This document shows positions 33,554 to 42,114 of a stretch of DNA of 64,000 nt, piece after piece (positions within the stretch are counted from its first letter, which is position 1; each line of letters starts with the position of its first letter). Below the pieces are notes generated by a model, which was not told where the DNA came from, ran no database searches, and saw only the letters and a list, made by a program, of their open reading frames with translations. The position numbers were made by a program, and so were the translations under genes. The DNA is taken from positions 31,257 through 95,256 of the forward strand of contig QOZS01000019.1 in NCBI GenBank assembly GCA_003576705.1. Reading direction: 5' to 3'. The stretch comes from Desertibaculum subflavum (GTDB taxonomy: Bacteria > Pseudomonadota > Alphaproteobacteria > Ferrovibrionales > Ferrovibrionaceae).

Positions 33554-35001
33554 GCGACGCGACCGCGACCGAGGCGCGCGCCGGCCAGCGGCTCGACGCC
33601 TTCCCCTATCGCCACCGCCTGGCCGAGGTGATGGTGACGCCGCTGTGCGCACCGCCCGGGCTTTCGCTCGGCGATGCGGCGCGGCTGATGCTGGAGCGCG
33701 GCACCGGCTCGCTGTTGGTCGAAGCGCCCGGCGGGCAGGTCCTCGGCATCGTCACCGAGCATGACGCCATGAAGGCGCTCGCCCGGCATCCCGGCGATCC
33801 GTCGCAGCTCACGATCCGCGAGGTGATGAGCGCGCCCATCGCCACCATGTCCGGCGAATCCTTCGTCTACCGGGCGCTCGGCCGCATGGGCCGCCTCGGC
33901 TATCGCCATCTCGGCGTGACCGATGCGGCGGGCCGGATCGTCGGCATCGTCTCGGCGCGCCTGATCCTGCGCCGGCGGGTCGGCGGCGGGCTGACGCTGG
34001 GCGACGCCATCGATGCCGCGGCCGACGGCGCGGCACTGGCCGCCGCACGCGCCGAACTGCCCGAGCTCGCGCAGCGCCTGCTCGACGAAGGCCTGCAGGC
34101 GACGGAGGTGGCCGCGCTGCTCAGCGCCACGCTCTGCGACATCACGGCGCGGGCGGCGCAGCTCGCCGCCGCCGAGACGGAGCGCGAGCGGGGCCCGGCG
34201 CCGGCGCCTTGGTGCGTGCTGGTGCTCGGCTCCGGCGGGCGCGGCGAGAGCCTGCTCTCCGCCGACCAGGACAATGCCATCATCCACGCGGCCGGCGACG
34301 ATGGCTGGTACGCCGCCGTGGGCCAGCGCATGGCCGACCTGCTGGACCAGGCCGGCATCCCCTATTGCAAGGGCGGGGTGATGGCGGCGCGGCCGGGCTG
34401 GCGCGGCGATCCGGTGGCCTGGCGGACCCGCGTCGCCGAATGGCTCCGGCGGGCCCAGGGCGAGGCGCTGCTCGATGTCGACATCTTCTTCGACTTCCGC
34501 GCCGTCAGCGGCGAGCGGGCCCTGGCGGCGAGCCTGCGCGCCGACGCCCTGGCGGCCGCCAAGGGCGCGCCGGCCTTCCTGCGCCAGCTGGCCGAGCAGG
34601 CCTCCAGCCACGGCGCCGCGCTCAGCCTGCTCGGCCGGTTTCGCCTGCAGGACGGCCGGGTCGATCTGAAGGCCGGCGGCCTGCTGCCGCTGGTCGGCGC
34701 GGCGCGCGTGCTCGCATTGGCGAACGGCATCGGCGAGACGGAGACGGCGGCGCGGCTCCGCGCCGCCGCCGACCGCGGCAAGCTGTCGGGGGAAGACCTG
34801 GAACGGCTGCTCGAAGCGCGCGCCGTCCTGACCGAGACGATGCTGCGCCAGCAGCTCGCCGATATCGCCGCCGGCCGGGCGCCGTCCTCGAAAATCGATC
34901 CGCGGGCCTTGTCGCGCACCGAACGCACCCGCCTGAAGGAGGCGCTCGGCGCGATCCGCTTGATTCCCGACATCGTCCGTGGTGCCCTCGCGGCCGCATG
35001 A
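33550..35001 (+). CDS. CBS-domain / DUF294 putative nucleotidyltransferase
   Basis: A 483-residue cytoplasmic protein. Two CBS repeats occupy about residues 25-145 (LGIVTEHDAMKALAR and RIVGIVSARLIL), which usually bind adenine nucleotides. The DUF294 nucleotidyltransferase-like part follows, with VLVLGSGGRGESLLSADQDN near residue 220 and VDIFFDFR later, and a helical DUF294 C-terminal domain to the end. The GSxGRxE...DQDN motif is like that of GlnD-type uridylyltransferases. It is coupled to the exonuclease upstream and to pxpB downstream (ATGA overlap, 34998-35001). A regulatory nucleotidyl-transfer role is inferred only. Confidence 0.85.
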   Translation: MSDATATEARAGQRLDAFPYRHRLAEVMVTPLCAPPGLSLGDAARLMLERGTGSLLVEAPGGQVLGIVTEHDAMKALARHPGDPSQLTIREVMSAPIATMSGESFVYRALGRMGRLGYRHLGVTDAAGRIVGIVSARLILRRRVGGGLTLGDAIDAAADGAALAAARAELPELAQRLLDEGLQATEVAALLSATLCDITARAAQLAAAETERERGPAPAPWCVLVLGSGGRGESLLSADQDNAIIHAAGDDGWYAAVGQRMADLLDQAGIPYCKGGVMAARPGWRGDPVAWRTRVAEWLRRAQGEALLDVDIFFDFRAVSGERALAASLRADALAAAKGAPAFLRQLAEQASSHGAALSLLGRFRLQDGRVDLKAGGLLPLVGAARVLALANGIGETETAARLRAAADRGKLSGEDLERLLEARAVLTETMLRQQLADIAAGRAPSSKIDPRALSRTERTRLKEALGAIRLIPDIVRGALAAA

Positions 35002-35714
35002 CCGCGCCCAAAGTTCTTGCCGCCGGCGACGCCGCCTTCTCGATCGAGTTCGGCGACGCCATCGATCCCGCGCTCAATGCCCGCGTGCATGCCCTCGACC
35101 GGGCGCTTGCCGCCGCGCCGCTGCCCGGCATGGTGGAGACGGTGCCGACCTACCGGTCGCTGCTGGTCTATTTCGATCCGCTCCGTTGCGATCCTGCGGC
35201 ATTGCGGGAGGCGCTGCTGGCCCGCACCGCCGCGACCGAAGGCGCGGCGCCGGCGCCGGGCCGGCTCTACCGCGTGCCGGTCCGCTATGGCGGGGCGATG
35301 GGCGAGGATCTGGAGGCGGTGGCGGCCAAGCTCGGCCTCGCGCCGGACGAGCTGGTGCGGCGGCACAGCGCGCCGGAATACCGCGTCTACATGATCGGCT
35401 TCTCGCCGGGCCTTGCCTATCTCGGCGGCCTGCCGGCCGAGCTCGTCATCCCGCGCCGCGACGATCCGAGGCCGGCGGTGCCGCGCGGCGCGGTGCTGAT
35501 GGCCGGCCAGCAGACGCTCTTCTATCCGGTGGAGATGCCGACCGGCTTCCACGTGCTGGGCCGCACGCCGGTGCGCGCTTTCGACCTCGCCCGGCCGGAG
35601 CCCTTCCTGCTCAAGCCCGGCGACCGCGTGCGCTTCCACGCCATCGGCGACGCGGAATATGCCCGCCTCGACGCCGCGGCCGAACGGGGCTGGACGCCGG
35701 AGGCCGAGGCATGA
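34998..35714 (+). CDS. pxpB: 5-oxoprolinase subunit PxpB
   Basis: A 238-residue KipI-family subunit of the ATP-dependent 5-oxoprolinase that opens 5-oxoproline to glutamate. Markers are the start AAGDAAFSIEFGDAIDPALN, TVPTYRSLLVYFDP, YMIGFSPGLAYLGGLP and VPRGAVLMAGQQTLFYPVEM split over two strands, and LKPGDRVRF. The ATG at 34998 overlaps the previous stop by 4 bp. The next gene, pxpC, also overlaps by 4 bp (35711-35714), so the subunits are made in balance. Confidence 0.93.
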   Translation: MTAPKVLAAGDAAFSIEFGDAIDPALNARVHALDRALAAAPLPGMVETVPTYRSLLVYFDPLRCDPAALREALLARTAATEGAAPAPGRLYRVPVRYGGAMGEDLEAVAAKLGLAPDELVRRHSAPEYRVYMIGFSPGLAYLGGLPAELVIPRRDDPRPAVPRGAVLMAGQQTLFYPVEMPTGFHVLGRTPVRAFDLARPEPFLLKPGDRVRFHAIGDAEYARLDAAAERGWTPEAEA

Positions 35715-36658
35715 GCGCGCTCCGCGTGGTGCAGGCCGGCCCCTATTCGACGGTGCAGGATGCCGGCCGCTTCGGCTCGCAGCGCTTCGGCATCAGCCCG
35801 GCCGGCGCCGCCGATCCGGCCCTGCTCGCCATCGCCAACCGCCTCGCCGGCAACGCGCCCGATGCCGCCGCCATCGAATGCACCCTGTTGGGCGACACCT
35901 ACGAGGTCGCGGTGGAGAGCCTGCGTCTCGCTGTCGCCGGCGATGTCGCCATGAAGATCGACGGCGAGGCGGCGGCGCCCTGGCGCAGTTACCGGCTCGC
36001 CCGAGGCCAGAAGCTGCGCATCGGCCCCTGCCGGACCGGGCTCCGCTTCTACGTCGCGGTCGAGGGCGGCATCGCCTGCGCGCCCGTCCTCGGCAGCCGC
36101 GCGACCCATGTGCGCACCGGGATCGGCGGCATCGAAGGCCGGCGGCTCAAGGCCGGCGACGCGCTGCCGCTGGCGCAGGATGCCGTCGCGACCCGGCCGG
36201 AACTTGGCTTCGATCCGGCGCGGCTGCCGCCGGCGCCGGAACGGCTGCGCGTCGTGCTCGGCCCGCAGGACGATTATTTCACGCCGGCCGGCATCGCGAC
36301 CTTCCTCGGCAGCGACTACGCCGTGGCCCGCGATGCCGACCGCATGGGCTGCCGCCTGGAGGGCCCCGCCATCGAACACGCCAAGGGGCACAACATCATC
36401 TCCGACGGCATCCCGCTCGGCGGCATCCAGGTGCCGGGCAACGGCCAGCCGATCGCGCTGATGCGCGACCGCCAGACCACCGGCGGCTATCCCAAGATCG
36501 CCTGCCTGATCGGCCCGGATGTCGCCCGCCTGGCCCAGAAGCGGCCGGGCGAGGCGGTGCGTTTCGCCGCCCTGTCGCCGGCTGAGGCGCAGGAAGCGGT
36601 GCGAGCCCAGGCGGCCCGATTGGCCGAATGCCTCGCCGGGATCGTGCCCCTGGAGTAG
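35711..36658 (+). CDS. pxpC: 5-oxoprolinase subunit PxpC
   Basis: A 315-residue KipA-family (biotin-dependent carboxyltransferase-like) subunit. It starts MSALRVVQAGPYSTVQDAGR, the conserved opening of the family, followed by RFGISPAGAADP, FYVAVEGGIA, VVLGPQDDYFTP and PLGGIQVPGNGQPIALM across two segments. With PxpA and PxpB it forms the 5-oxoprolinase complex. It starts in a 4-bp overlap with pxpB and is followed 31 bp later by pxpA. Confidence 0.94.
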   Translation: MSALRVVQAGPYSTVQDAGRFGSQRFGISPAGAADPALLAIANRLAGNAPDAAAIECTLLGDTYEVAVESLRLAVAGDVAMKIDGEAAAPWRSYRLARGQKLRIGPCRTGLRFYVAVEGGIACAPVLGSRATHVRTGIGGIEGRRLKAGDALPLAQDAVATRPELGFDPARLPPAPERLRVVLGPQDDYFTPAGIATFLGSDYAVARDADRMGCRLEGPAIEHAKGHNIISDGIPLGGIQVPGNGQPIALMRDRQTTGGYPKIACLIGPDVARLAQKRPGEAVRFAALSPAEAQEAVRAQAARLAECLAGIVPLE

Positions 36659-36689
36659 GCTGGATGGCAGGGCCAGCGTGGAGTCTGCC

Positions 36690-37466
36690 ATGAACCGGGG
36701 CGTCGACCTGAACAGCGACATGGGCGAGAGCTTCGCCGCCTGGAAGATGGGCGACGACGAGGCGATGCTGAAGATCGTCACCTCGGCCAATGTCGCCTGC
36801 GGCTTCCATGCCGGCGATCCCAATGTGATGGCCAAGACGGCGGCGGAGGCGAAGCAGAACGGCGTCGATATCGGCGCCCATCCCGGCTTCAACGACATCG
36901 CCGGCTTCGGCCGCCGGCAGATCCTGGGCGACAGCCCGGCCGAGATCGAGCGCATGATCGCCTACCAGATCGGCGCCCTGCAGGCGGTGGCGGCGCTGGT
37001 CGGCCACAAGGTCAGCCATGTGAAGGCGCATGGCGCCCTCTCCAACTTGGCGGCGGTGGACGAGGGCCTGGCGCGCTCGATCGCCCGCGGGATCAAAGGC
37101 GTCGACCGCGACCTGCTGTTCGTCGTCATGCCCATGACGGCGCTGGAGACGGCCGGCGAGAAGGAAGGCCTCAAGCTCGCCCGCGAGGTCTTCGCCGATC
37201 GCGCCTATGACGACAGCGGCAACCTCGTGTCACGCAAGCTGCCGGGCGCCATGATCCATGACGCGGAGCAAGCTGCGGCACGCGCCGTCCGCATGGTCGA
37301 GGGCGGCGCCATCGAATGCGCCAGCGGCAAGCGCCTCAAGGTCGATATCGACACCATCTGCGTGCATGGCGACAGCCCGACCGCGGTGGCCATGGCGCGC
37401 GCCGTGAAGGCCAGGCTCGAAAGCGCCGGCGTGCCGCTGCGCCGGATGCGCGAGATCGTCGGCTGA
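36690..37466 (+). CDS. pxpA: 5-oxoprolinase subunit PxpA (LamB/YcsF family)
   Basis: A 258-residue LamB/YcsF protein. The motifs VDLNSDMGESF, SANVACGFHAGDP, GVDIGAHPGFND and FADRAYDDSGNLVSR, and the late IDTICVHGD, are family hallmarks. It is the catalytic core partner for PxpB and PxpC in glutamate recovery from 5-oxoproline. The ATG at 36690 follows GTGGAG. The gene order B-C-A here is compact, and the whole set is downstream of the CBS/DUF294 gene. Confidence 0.95.
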   Translation: MNRGVDLNSDMGESFAAWKMGDDEAMLKIVTSANVACGFHAGDPNVMAKTAAEAKQNGVDIGAHPGFNDIAGFGRRQILGDSPAEIERMIAYQIGALQAVAALVGHKVSHVKAHGALSNLAAVDEGLARSIARGIKGVDRDLLFVVMPMTALETAGEKEGLKLAREVFADRAYDDSGNLVSRKLPGAMIHDAEQAAARAVRMVEGGAIECASGKRLKVDIDTICVHGDSPTAVAMARAVKARLESAGVPLRRMREIVG

Positions 37467-37476
37467 GACGAAGCCC

Positions 37477-38559
37477 GTGAGCGCGGCGCCGCATCTGCCG
37501 CCGGCATTGGAGCCGGGCGACCGCATCCCCGATCTCGGCCTGCCGGATCCCAAGGGGGTGCTGTACTCGCTGAAGGACCAGAAGCTGGCCGGCCGGCCGC
37601 TCGCCGTGCCGGTCTTCGCCGGCGAGGTGCGGCCCCCCGTTGCGCGCGAGCTGCGCCGCTTCGCGGAAGCGGCGCCGCAATACGAGGCGGCGGGGTTCGC
37701 CATCGCCGCGGTCGGCGGCAGCGTCGCCGGCAACGCCGCCTTCACCGCCCAGACAGTGCTGCCCTTTCCGCTGCTCGCCGATCCGACCGGTGCGGTGACC
37801 GCGGCGCTGGCGGGGCCGGCGCTGCCGCGCGCCAAATCCGGCTGCGTCGTGGCGCTGGTCGACGCCGCCTCGCGCCTGCTCGGCCATGTCGAGGCGCTGG
37901 GCGAGGCGAAGCTCTCCGCGCTCGCGCTGAGGAAGCTCGAACGGCTGACCGCCGCGACGACAGCACCCGTCGTGACCGCCGGTGCGCCGGTGCTGATGGT
38001 GCCGGAGGTGCTGGAACCCGAGCTCTGCCGCGAGCTGATCGCCGCCTGGGAGACGGGAGAGCGCTTCGAAGGCGGCGTGTCGGCCTCGAACCAGCAGGCC
38101 GCGCTCGCCGTCAACTACGGCTACAAGAAGCGCGACGACTGGATCCTGCCCGCCGGCCCGCTGCTTGACCGGCTGAAGCAGCGCCTGCTCACGCGGCTGT
38201 TCCCGGCCATGGCCGATGCCTATTACTGGGCGCCGACGCGGCACGAGGCCTTCCGCATCGGCTGCTATGCGGAAGGCGCCGGCTTCTTCCGCCTGCACCG
38301 CGACAACCGCACGCCGCACACGGCGCATCGCCGCTATGCGCTGACCCTGCTGCTGAACGACGATTTCGAGGGCGGCTATCTGCGCTTCCCGGAATTCGGC
38401 GCGAGCCTCTACAAGCCGCCGACCGGCGGCGCCGTGGTGTTCTCGTGCAACCTGCTGCACGAGGTGACCGATGTGAGCCGCGGCCGCCGCTTCGCGCTGG
38501 TCTCGTTCTTCTACGGCGAGGCCGAGGCGCAGGCGCTGCGCGAGCGCGGCCAGCGATGA
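37477..38559 (+). CDS. Redoxin-like domain fused to a 2OG-Fe(II) oxygenase
   Basis: A 360-residue fusion with a GTG start. Residues 5-165 have a peroxiredoxin/redoxin fold (LEPGDRIPDLGLPDPKG, VLPFPLLADPTGAVTAAL), but the segment that normally holds the peroxidatic Cys reads VFAGEVRPPVARELRRF, with no Cys. Residues about 185-355 are a prolyl-4-hydroxylase-like domain with the iron ligands His and Asp in RLHRDN, the distal His in LLHEVT and the 2-oxoglutarate Arg in GRRFALVSFF. The likely role is a hydroxylase whose redoxin part is a binding module. It starts 10 bp after pxpA; comF follows 10 bp later. Confidence 0.82.
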   Translation: MSAAPHLPPALEPGDRIPDLGLPDPKGVLYSLKDQKLAGRPLAVPVFAGEVRPPVARELRRFAEAAPQYEAAGFAIAAVGGSVAGNAAFTAQTVLPFPLLADPTGAVTAALAGPALPRAKSGCVVALVDAASRLLGHVEALGEAKLSALALRKLERLTAATTAPVVTAGAPVLMVPEVLEPELCRELIAAWETGERFEGGVSASNQQAALAVNYGYKKRDDWILPAGPLLDRLKQRLLTRLFPAMADAYYWAPTRHEAFRIGCYAEGAGFFRLHRDNRTPHTAHRRYALTLLLNDDFEGGYLRFPEFGASLYKPPTGGAVVFSCNLLHEVTDVSRGRRFALVSFFYGEAEAQALRERGQR

Positions 38560-38569
38560 CGCGCCGGCC

Positions 38570-39331
38570 ATGATCCGCGGCGCGCTGGCCGCGGTCGCGG
38601 CCTGGTCGGGCCGCGTGCTGGTCGACGCGGTGCTGCCGCCGCGCTGCCTCGTCTGCCGCGGCGGCGTCGAGGCGCAAGGCGCGCTCTGCGTCGAGTGCTG
38701 GTCGGGCCTCGACTTCATCGCCGGCCCGGTCTGCGCCGCCTGCGGCCTGCCCTTCGCCTTCGAGATCGGGCCAGGCGCCGTCTGCGGCGCCTGCGCCGCC
38801 AGGCCGCCCCGGTTCGACCGCGCCCGCGCGGCCCTGGTCTATGGCGAGACGAGCCGCGACCTGATCCTGGGCCTGAAGCATGGCGACCGGCTGGAAATGG
38901 CGCCGACGCTGGCCCGCTGGCTGGCCCGACCCGGCGCGGCTCTGATCGCCGAGGCCGATCTGGTGGCGCCGGTGCCACTGCACCGCTTCCGCCTGCTGGC
39001 GCGCCGGCACAACCAGGCGGCGCTGATCGCCGCCGCCCTGCCCGGCACCCGCACCAAGCTCGCCCCCGATCTTCTGATCCGCCGGCGGCGCACGCCGAGC
39101 CAGGGCGGCCTGTTGGCCCGCGAGCGCCGCCGCAACGTGGCCGGCGCCTTCGCCGTCCGCGCCGCCTGGCGGCCGCAGGTCGCCGGCAAGCGCATCCTGC
39201 TGGTCGACGACGTGCATACCACCGGCGCCACGCTCGAAGCCTGCGCCCGGGTGCTGAAGCGGGCCGGCGCGGCGGGGGTCGATGCCCTGACGGTGGCCCG
39301 GGTTGTCCGGCCGTCGGACGCCCTTATATAA
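38570..39331 (+). CDS. comF: ComF family phosphoribosyltransferase-like protein
   Basis: A 253-residue protein with an N-terminal double zinc ribbon (CLVC, CVEC, CAAC, CGAC, residues about 22-70) and a type I phosphoribosyltransferase domain with the PRPP loop ILLVDDVHTTGATLEAC near the C-terminus. RRRTPSQGGLLARERRRN is the usual ComF middle motif. In naturally competent bacteria ComF helps DNA uptake; in alphaproteobacteria it is kept next to grxC. The gene is 10 bp after the oxygenase gene. Confidence 0.93.
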   Translation: MIRGALAAVAAWSGRVLVDAVLPPRCLVCRGGVEAQGALCVECWSGLDFIAGPVCAACGLPFAFEIGPGAVCGACAARPPRFDRARAALVYGETSRDLILGLKHGDRLEMAPTLARWLARPGAALIAEADLVAPVPLHRFRLLARRHNQAALIAAALPGTRTKLAPDLLIRRRRTPSQGGLLARERRRNVAGAFAVRAAWRPQVAGKRILLVDDVHTTGATLEACARVLKRAGAAGVDALTVARVVRPSDALI

Positions 39332-39365
39332 TTATGGGGAACTGCACGTAACCGGCAGGCCGAGC

Positions 39366-39623
39366 ATGCCCGAGATCGTCGTCTACACCACCGATATGTG
39401 CCCGTACTGCTACCGGGCCAAGCGGCTGTTGGACCAGAAAGGCGTCGCCTATACCGAGATCGACGTGACGCTCGACCCGGCCAAGCGGGCCGAGATGGCG
39501 CAGAAATCCGGCGGGGTGCGCACCGTGCCGCAGATCTTCATCGGCGGCCGGCATGTCGGCGGCTCGGACGAGCTCTACGCGCTCGAGGCCGAGGGCAAGC
39601 TCGACCCGCTGCTGGCCGCCTGA
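39366..39623 (+). CDS. grxC: Glutaredoxin 3
   Basis: An 85-residue class I glutaredoxin with the CPYC redox site (TTDMCPYCYRAKRLL), the cis-proline TVPQIFI and the glutathione-binding GGSDE. Starts at the ATG at 39366 (MPEIVVY); upstream in-frame codons overlap comF. It reduces disulfides and glutathione-mixed disulfides in the cytoplasm and lies 11 bp before the nitrilase gene. Unlike the minus-strand UxxC protein at 17560-18312, it has no in-frame stop. Confidence 0.96.
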   Translation: MPEIVVYTTDMCPYCYRAKRLLDQKGVAYTEIDVTLDPAKRAEMAQKSGGVRTVPQIFIGGRHVGGSDELYALEAEGKLDPLLAA

Positions 39624-39634
39624 GCGCCGATCGC

Positions 39635-40486
39635 ATGACCGCACGCTTCAACCTCGCCTGCATCCAGATCACCGCGACCGACGACGTCGCCCACAATATC
39701 GCCGAGACCTCGCGGCTGATCCGGGCGGCGCATGCCGCCGGCGCCGACCTCGTCTCCACGCCGGAGAATACCGGCATCATGGCGGCCAAGGGCGAGGAGA
39801 CGCGCGCCGCCGCGAGGCCCGAGGCCGAGCATCCGGCGCTGCTGGCCTATCGCGCCCTCGCCGCCGAGCTGAAGACCTGGCTGCATATCGGCTCGATCGG
39901 CTGCGACGTGCCGGGCGAGACGCGGATCGCCAATCGCGGCTTCATGCTGCGGCCCGACGGCTCGGTCGCCGCGTCCTACGACAAGATCCACATGTTCGAC
40001 GTGGACCTGCCCTCCGGCGAGAGCTATCGCGAGAGCCGGCGGTTTCGTCCCGGCGATGCGGCCTGCCTGATCGACCTGCCCTGGGGCAGGCTCGGCATGA
40101 CGATCTGCTACGACATGCGCTTTCCCTATCTCTACCGCGCGCTGGCGCATGCCGGCGCCGAGTTGCTCGCCATGCCCTCGGCCTTCACCCGGCCGACCGG
40201 CCAGGCGCATTGGCATGTGCTGCTGCGCGCCCGCGCCATCGAATGCGGCGCCTTCGTCTTCGCGGCCGCCCAGTGCGGCACCCATCCGGGCAACCGCAAG
40301 ACCTACGGTCACTCGCTGATCGTGGCGCCCTGGGGCGAAGTGCTGGCCGATGGCGGCGAGGCGCCCGGCTTCGTCATGGCCGAGATCGACATGGCGAAGG
40401 TGGCCGAGGCGCGCCGGCAAGTGCCCTCGCTCGGCCACGACCGCGAATTCGCCATGCCGGCGGTGACGGCGCGGGCCGCAGAGTAG
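39635..40486 (+). CDS. Carbon-nitrogen hydrolase (nitrilase/omega-amidase family, Nit-like)
   Basis: A 283-residue amidase with the Glu-Lys-Cys triad: Glu in VSTPENTGI, Lys in SYDKIHMFDVDL and Cys in TICYDMRFP. The extra features FTRPTGQAHWHVLLRARAIE, split over two adjoining conserved blocks, and YGHSLIVAPWGEV match the Nit branch that repairs deaminated glutathione. That role would suit its place 11 bp after grxC, a common alphaproteobacterial order. The ATG at 39635 is in a short gap after grxC. Its 3' end is followed by a perfect hairpin. Confidence 0.9.
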   Translation: MTARFNLACIQITATDDVAHNIAETSRLIRAAHAAGADLVSTPENTGIMAAKGEETRAAARPEAEHPALLAYRALAAELKTWLHIGSIGCDVPGETRIANRGFMLRPDGSVAASYDKIHMFDVDLPSGESYRESRRFRPGDAACLIDLPWGRLGMTICYDMRFPYLYRALAHAGAELLAMPSAFTRPTGQAHWHVLLRARAIECGAFVFAAAQCGTHPGNRKTYGHSLIVAPWGEVLADGGEAPGFVMAEIDMAKVAEARRQVPSLGHDREFAMPAVTARAAE

Positions 40487-40511
40487 CCCTCTCCCGCAAG
40501 GCGGGAGAGGG
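40487..40511. terminator. Perfect hairpin between convergent nitrilase and degP genes
   Basis: CCCTCTCCCGC and GCGGGAGAGGG form a perfect 11-bp stem with loop AAG, starting just after the nitrilase stop. It can terminate either gene. Its CTCTCCCGC core recurs at about 57670, so it is probably one of a family of dispersed palindromic elements. Confidence 0.65.
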
Positions 40512-40519
40512 ACCGGGAA

Positions 40520-41989
40520 TCAGCTCTTGAACGGCAGTGCGACGAAGCGGCTGTCGGCGCCGCGCTGCACCAGGAGCAGGACCGATTTGCGCTTCTGTGC
40601 CTGGGCTTCCTTGACCTTGTCGCGCACCTGCTCCGGCGTCGTCACCTCGGCCTGCGCGACTTCCAGGATCAGGTCGCCGGCCCGGAGATCCTTCGAAGCG
40701 GCCACGCCGTCGGCCTTGACGTCGGTGATCACCACGCCCTTGGCGTCGGGCTTCAGCTCGAAGCGCTGGCGCAGCTCCGGCGTGATGCGCGACAGCGTAA
40801 GGCCGAGCGCTTCCACATCGGTGGTCGGCCCGGCGCCGCCGCCGCCCTTGGGGCTGGAGCCCGCCGCCGCCGCGGCGACCTCCTCTTCCTTCAGCTCGCC
40901 GACCTGAACCTGCAGGGTCTCCTTCTTGCCCTTGCGCCAGACCTCGACCGGCACGGTCTTGCCGATCGGCGTGTCGGCCACGACGCGCGGCAGATGGCGC
41001 ATGTCGGGCACCGGCTTGCCGTCGAAGCTCAGGATGACGTCGCCGGCATCGATCTTGGCCCTGGCCGCCGGTCCGCCATCGGTGACCCCGGCCACCATGG
41101 CGCCGCGCGCCTTGTCGAGGCCGATGCTCTCGGCGATCTCGTCGGTCACCACCTGGATGCGCACGCCGAGCCAGCCGCGCTTGGTCTTGCCGAATTCCTT
41201 GAGCTGCAGGGCGACGCGCTGGGCGATGACGGAGGGCACGGCGAAGCCGATGCCGACCGAGCCGCCGGTCTGCGAATAGATCGCCGTGTTGACGCCGATC
41301 ACCTGACCTTCGGTGTTGAACAGCGGACCGCCCGAATTGCCTTTGTTGATCGAGGCGTCGGTCTGCATGAAGTCGTCATAGCGGCCGGCGCCGATGTCGC
41401 GGCCGCGGGCCGAAATGATGCCGGCCGTCACCGAGCCGCCGAGGCCGAACGGATTGCCGATCGCCAGCACCCAGTCGCCGACCCGCGCCTTGTCGGAATC
41501 GCCCCATTGCACGGCGGTCAGCTTTTCCTTGGTCTCGACCTGCAGCAGCGCGATATCGGTCTGCGCGTCGGTGCCGATCAGCTTGGCCGGAATCTCCGCG
41601 CCCGTGGACAGGATCACCTTGATCTCGTCGGCGCCGTCGATCACGTGGTTGTTGGTCACGATGTAGCCGGAAGCATCGATCACGAAGCCGGAGCCGAGCG
41701 AGGTGGCCGGGCGGCGCTGCTGCTGGCCGCGCTGCTGGCGATCGAAGAAATCCTTGAAGAACTCCTCGAACGGCGAGCCGGGCGGCAGTTTCGGCATTTC
41801 CGGGGTGCCCTGGCGGCGCTCCGGCAGCTTCTGCGTCGTGGCGATGTTGACCACCGCCGGCATCAGCTTCTCCACCATGTCGGCGAAGGAATCCGGCGCG
41901 CCGCGCGCTTCGGCCGGCACCGGGAACTGAAGCGCGGCGATCGTCGCGACCGCCGCCACTGCCACCATCCGCTGCAACTGGGTCAACAT
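40520..41989 (-). CDS. degP: Do-family periplasmic serine protease
   Basis: A 489-residue HtrA protease. Signal peptide MLTQLQRMVAVAAVATIAAL from the ATG at 41989. The trypsin domain has the triad His in VTNNHVIDGAD, Asp in TDIALLQV and Ser in NKGNSGGPLFN. Two PDZ domains follow (about 285-380, GWLGVRIQ onward; and about 400-485, VEALGLTLSR onward). It degrades and refolds damaged envelope proteins. It is the last gene after hflK and hflC on the same strand. Upstream in-frame codons to 42073 lie in the 125-bp gap after hflC and are not included. Confidence 0.95.
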   Translation of the reverse strand: MLTQLQRMVAVAAVATIAALQFPVPAEARGAPDSFADMVEKLMPAVVNIATTQKLPERRQGTPEMPKLPPGSPFEEFFKDFFDRQQRGQQQRRPATSLGSGFVIDASGYIVTNNHVIDGADEIKVILSTGAEIPAKLIGTDAQTDIALLQVETKEKLTAVQWGDSDKARVGDWVLAIGNPFGLGGSVTAGIISARGRDIGAGRYDDFMQTDASINKGNSGGPLFNTEGQVIGVNTAIYSQTGGSVGIGFAVPSVIAQRVALQLKEFGKTKRGWLGVRIQVVTDEIAESIGLDKARGAMVAGVTDGGPAARAKIDAGDVILSFDGKPVPDMRHLPRVVADTPIGKTVPVEVWRKGKKETLQVQVGELKEEEVAAAAAGSSPKGGGGAGPTTDVEALGLTLSRITPELRQRFELKPDAKGVVITDVKADGVAASKDLRAGDLILEVAQAEVTTPEQVRDKVKEAQAQKRKSVLLLVQRGADSRFVALPFKS

Positions 41990-42114
41990 GGCTCGAGGTC
42001 TCCTGAATGCCGGGGCCGGGCCAGCCTGGATACGGCCGGCCCGGCCCTCGATCACGATGATGCGGCAGGACACCCCCGGCTGTCCCGCACATCTATGTCA
42101 TCCGGCAAATCTGG

